NCBI GenBank assembly: GCA_937958345.1
Contig: CALGNW010000343.1
Coordinates: 1-13,947 of the forward strand
From: an uncultured Neomegalonema sp.
GTDB lineage: Bacteria > Pseudomonadota > Alphaproteobacteria > Rhodobacterales > Rhodobacteraceae
Direction: 5' to 3'
Length of the DNA: 13,947 bases
Shown here: one piece after another, positions 13,822 through 13,947 of the stretch
Layout: every line of letters begins with the position of its first letter
Position numbering within the stretch: position 1 is the stretch's first letter
Notes under the pieces: model-generated
Databases searched by the model: none
What the model was told of the DNA's origin: nothing
The model's input: the letters and a program-made list of their open reading frames with translations, nothing else
Program-made: the position numbers and the translations under genes

Positions 13822-13862
13822 ATGTCCGGCACTGCTTTTTTGCCCCCTGTGGTGTCGGACAT
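13822..13862. repeat. Long hairpin with 11-base arms
   Basis: ATGTCCGGCAC (13822-13832) pairs with GTGTCGGACAT (13852-13862) over 11 positions with a single G-T wobble. The 19-base loop contains T6 followed by GCCCCC. The stem is GC-rich enough to be stable as RNA. It may be part of a leader or small RNA, or a regulator site. No family was recognised. Confidence 0.45.
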
Positions 13863-13893
13863 ACCGATCTACCAGACGAACGCGACCTGTTGA

Positions 13894-13921
13894 GATGAGA
13901 GCGTTTCATGCCGCTCTCATC
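13894..13921. repeat. Hairpin with perfect 10-base stem
   Basis: GATGAGAGCG (13894-13903) and CGCTCTCATC (13912-13921) pair perfectly around an 8-base loop. No T tract follows on either strand, so it is not a standard intrinsic terminator. Together with the hairpin 32 bases to its left it could form a two-stem structured RNA. Its loop overlaps the ATG of a 12-codon frame. Confidence 0.45.
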
Positions 13922-13947
13922 CGACCCTTCCACCGCCTCGCTTTAAG

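Larger units (their letters stand above)
13489..13947. other. Non-coding stretch with several inverted repeats
   Basis: Beyond the operon promoter no plausible gene is found; all frames are short. The stretch from about 13610 to 13740 is AT-rich. It contains four notable symmetric elements, listed separately, and one GTTAAC palindrome at 13808-13813. A divergent promoter for a gene beyond the window, or a structured RNA at the right end, would both fit. No tRNA or recognised riboswitch was seen. Confidence 0.5.

Noticed and set aside
13908..13946. 12-codon serine-rich plus-strand frame as leader peptide
   Set aside because: The start codon lies in the loop of a stable hairpin, the ribosome binding site is poor, and no downstream gene is visible to be controlled.

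Overview
The window looks like chromosomal DNA of an alphaproteobacterium, most likely in or near the Rhodobacterales. The basis is family content: a SciP-type CtrA inhibitor (DUF1153), an HspQ of the alphaproteobacterial type, a short SLT-domain lipoprotein of the kind found in roseobacters, and orphan HisKA/HATPase sensor kinases. The DNA is moderately GC-rich with AT-rich promoter gaps. No rRNA, tRNA, CRISPR array, transposase or phage gene was recognised.

Left part (1-3676). A possible truncated divergent gene (1-60, minus) faces sciP (187-471). sciP overlaps by one base a gene (471-1352) that reads as an FlhF/SRP-type GTPase fold without its GTP-binding motifs. On the opposite strand follows hspQ (1388-1723). 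Next to it is a short frame with an FGE/SUMF1-like C-terminal motif that may be a gene remnant. An AEC-family permease (1962-2840) and a lytic-transglycosylase-like lipoprotein (2897-3676) follow on the plus strand.

Middle part (3901-7370). There are two membrane sensor histidine kinases and no response regulator. The first (3901-5280) has a six-helix membrane module. The second (6000-7370) has a periplasmic domain and lies five bases behind a small exported protein with a reduced sulfite-oxidase-type molybdopterin-binding fold (5521-5994). These two probably form one sensing unit.

Right part (7372-13452, all minus). A tightly packed catabolic operon is read from 13452 leftwards: GntR/FCD regulator, DapA-family lyase, PuuC-like aldehyde dehydrogenase, non-pyrrolysine MttB-family methyltransferase, and after a 91-base gap a PuuB-like FAD oxidoreductase. 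The first four genes overlap by 4-11 bases. A perfect 16-base palindrome of the FadR/GntR type lies 20 bases upstream of the regulator and overlaps a candidate promoter, which suggests autoregulated induction. The set fits breakdown of an N-methylated amine or betaine-like compound: methyl transfer, amine oxidation, aldehyde oxidation and an aldolase/lyase step. The substrate cannot be read from the sequence.

The last 460 bases hold no convincing gene but contain several strong inverted repeats. No wholly new system is evident. The least ordinary items are the degenerate FlhF-like partner of SciP, the molybdopterin-fold/kinase pair, and the MttB plus PuuB/PuuC-like operon.
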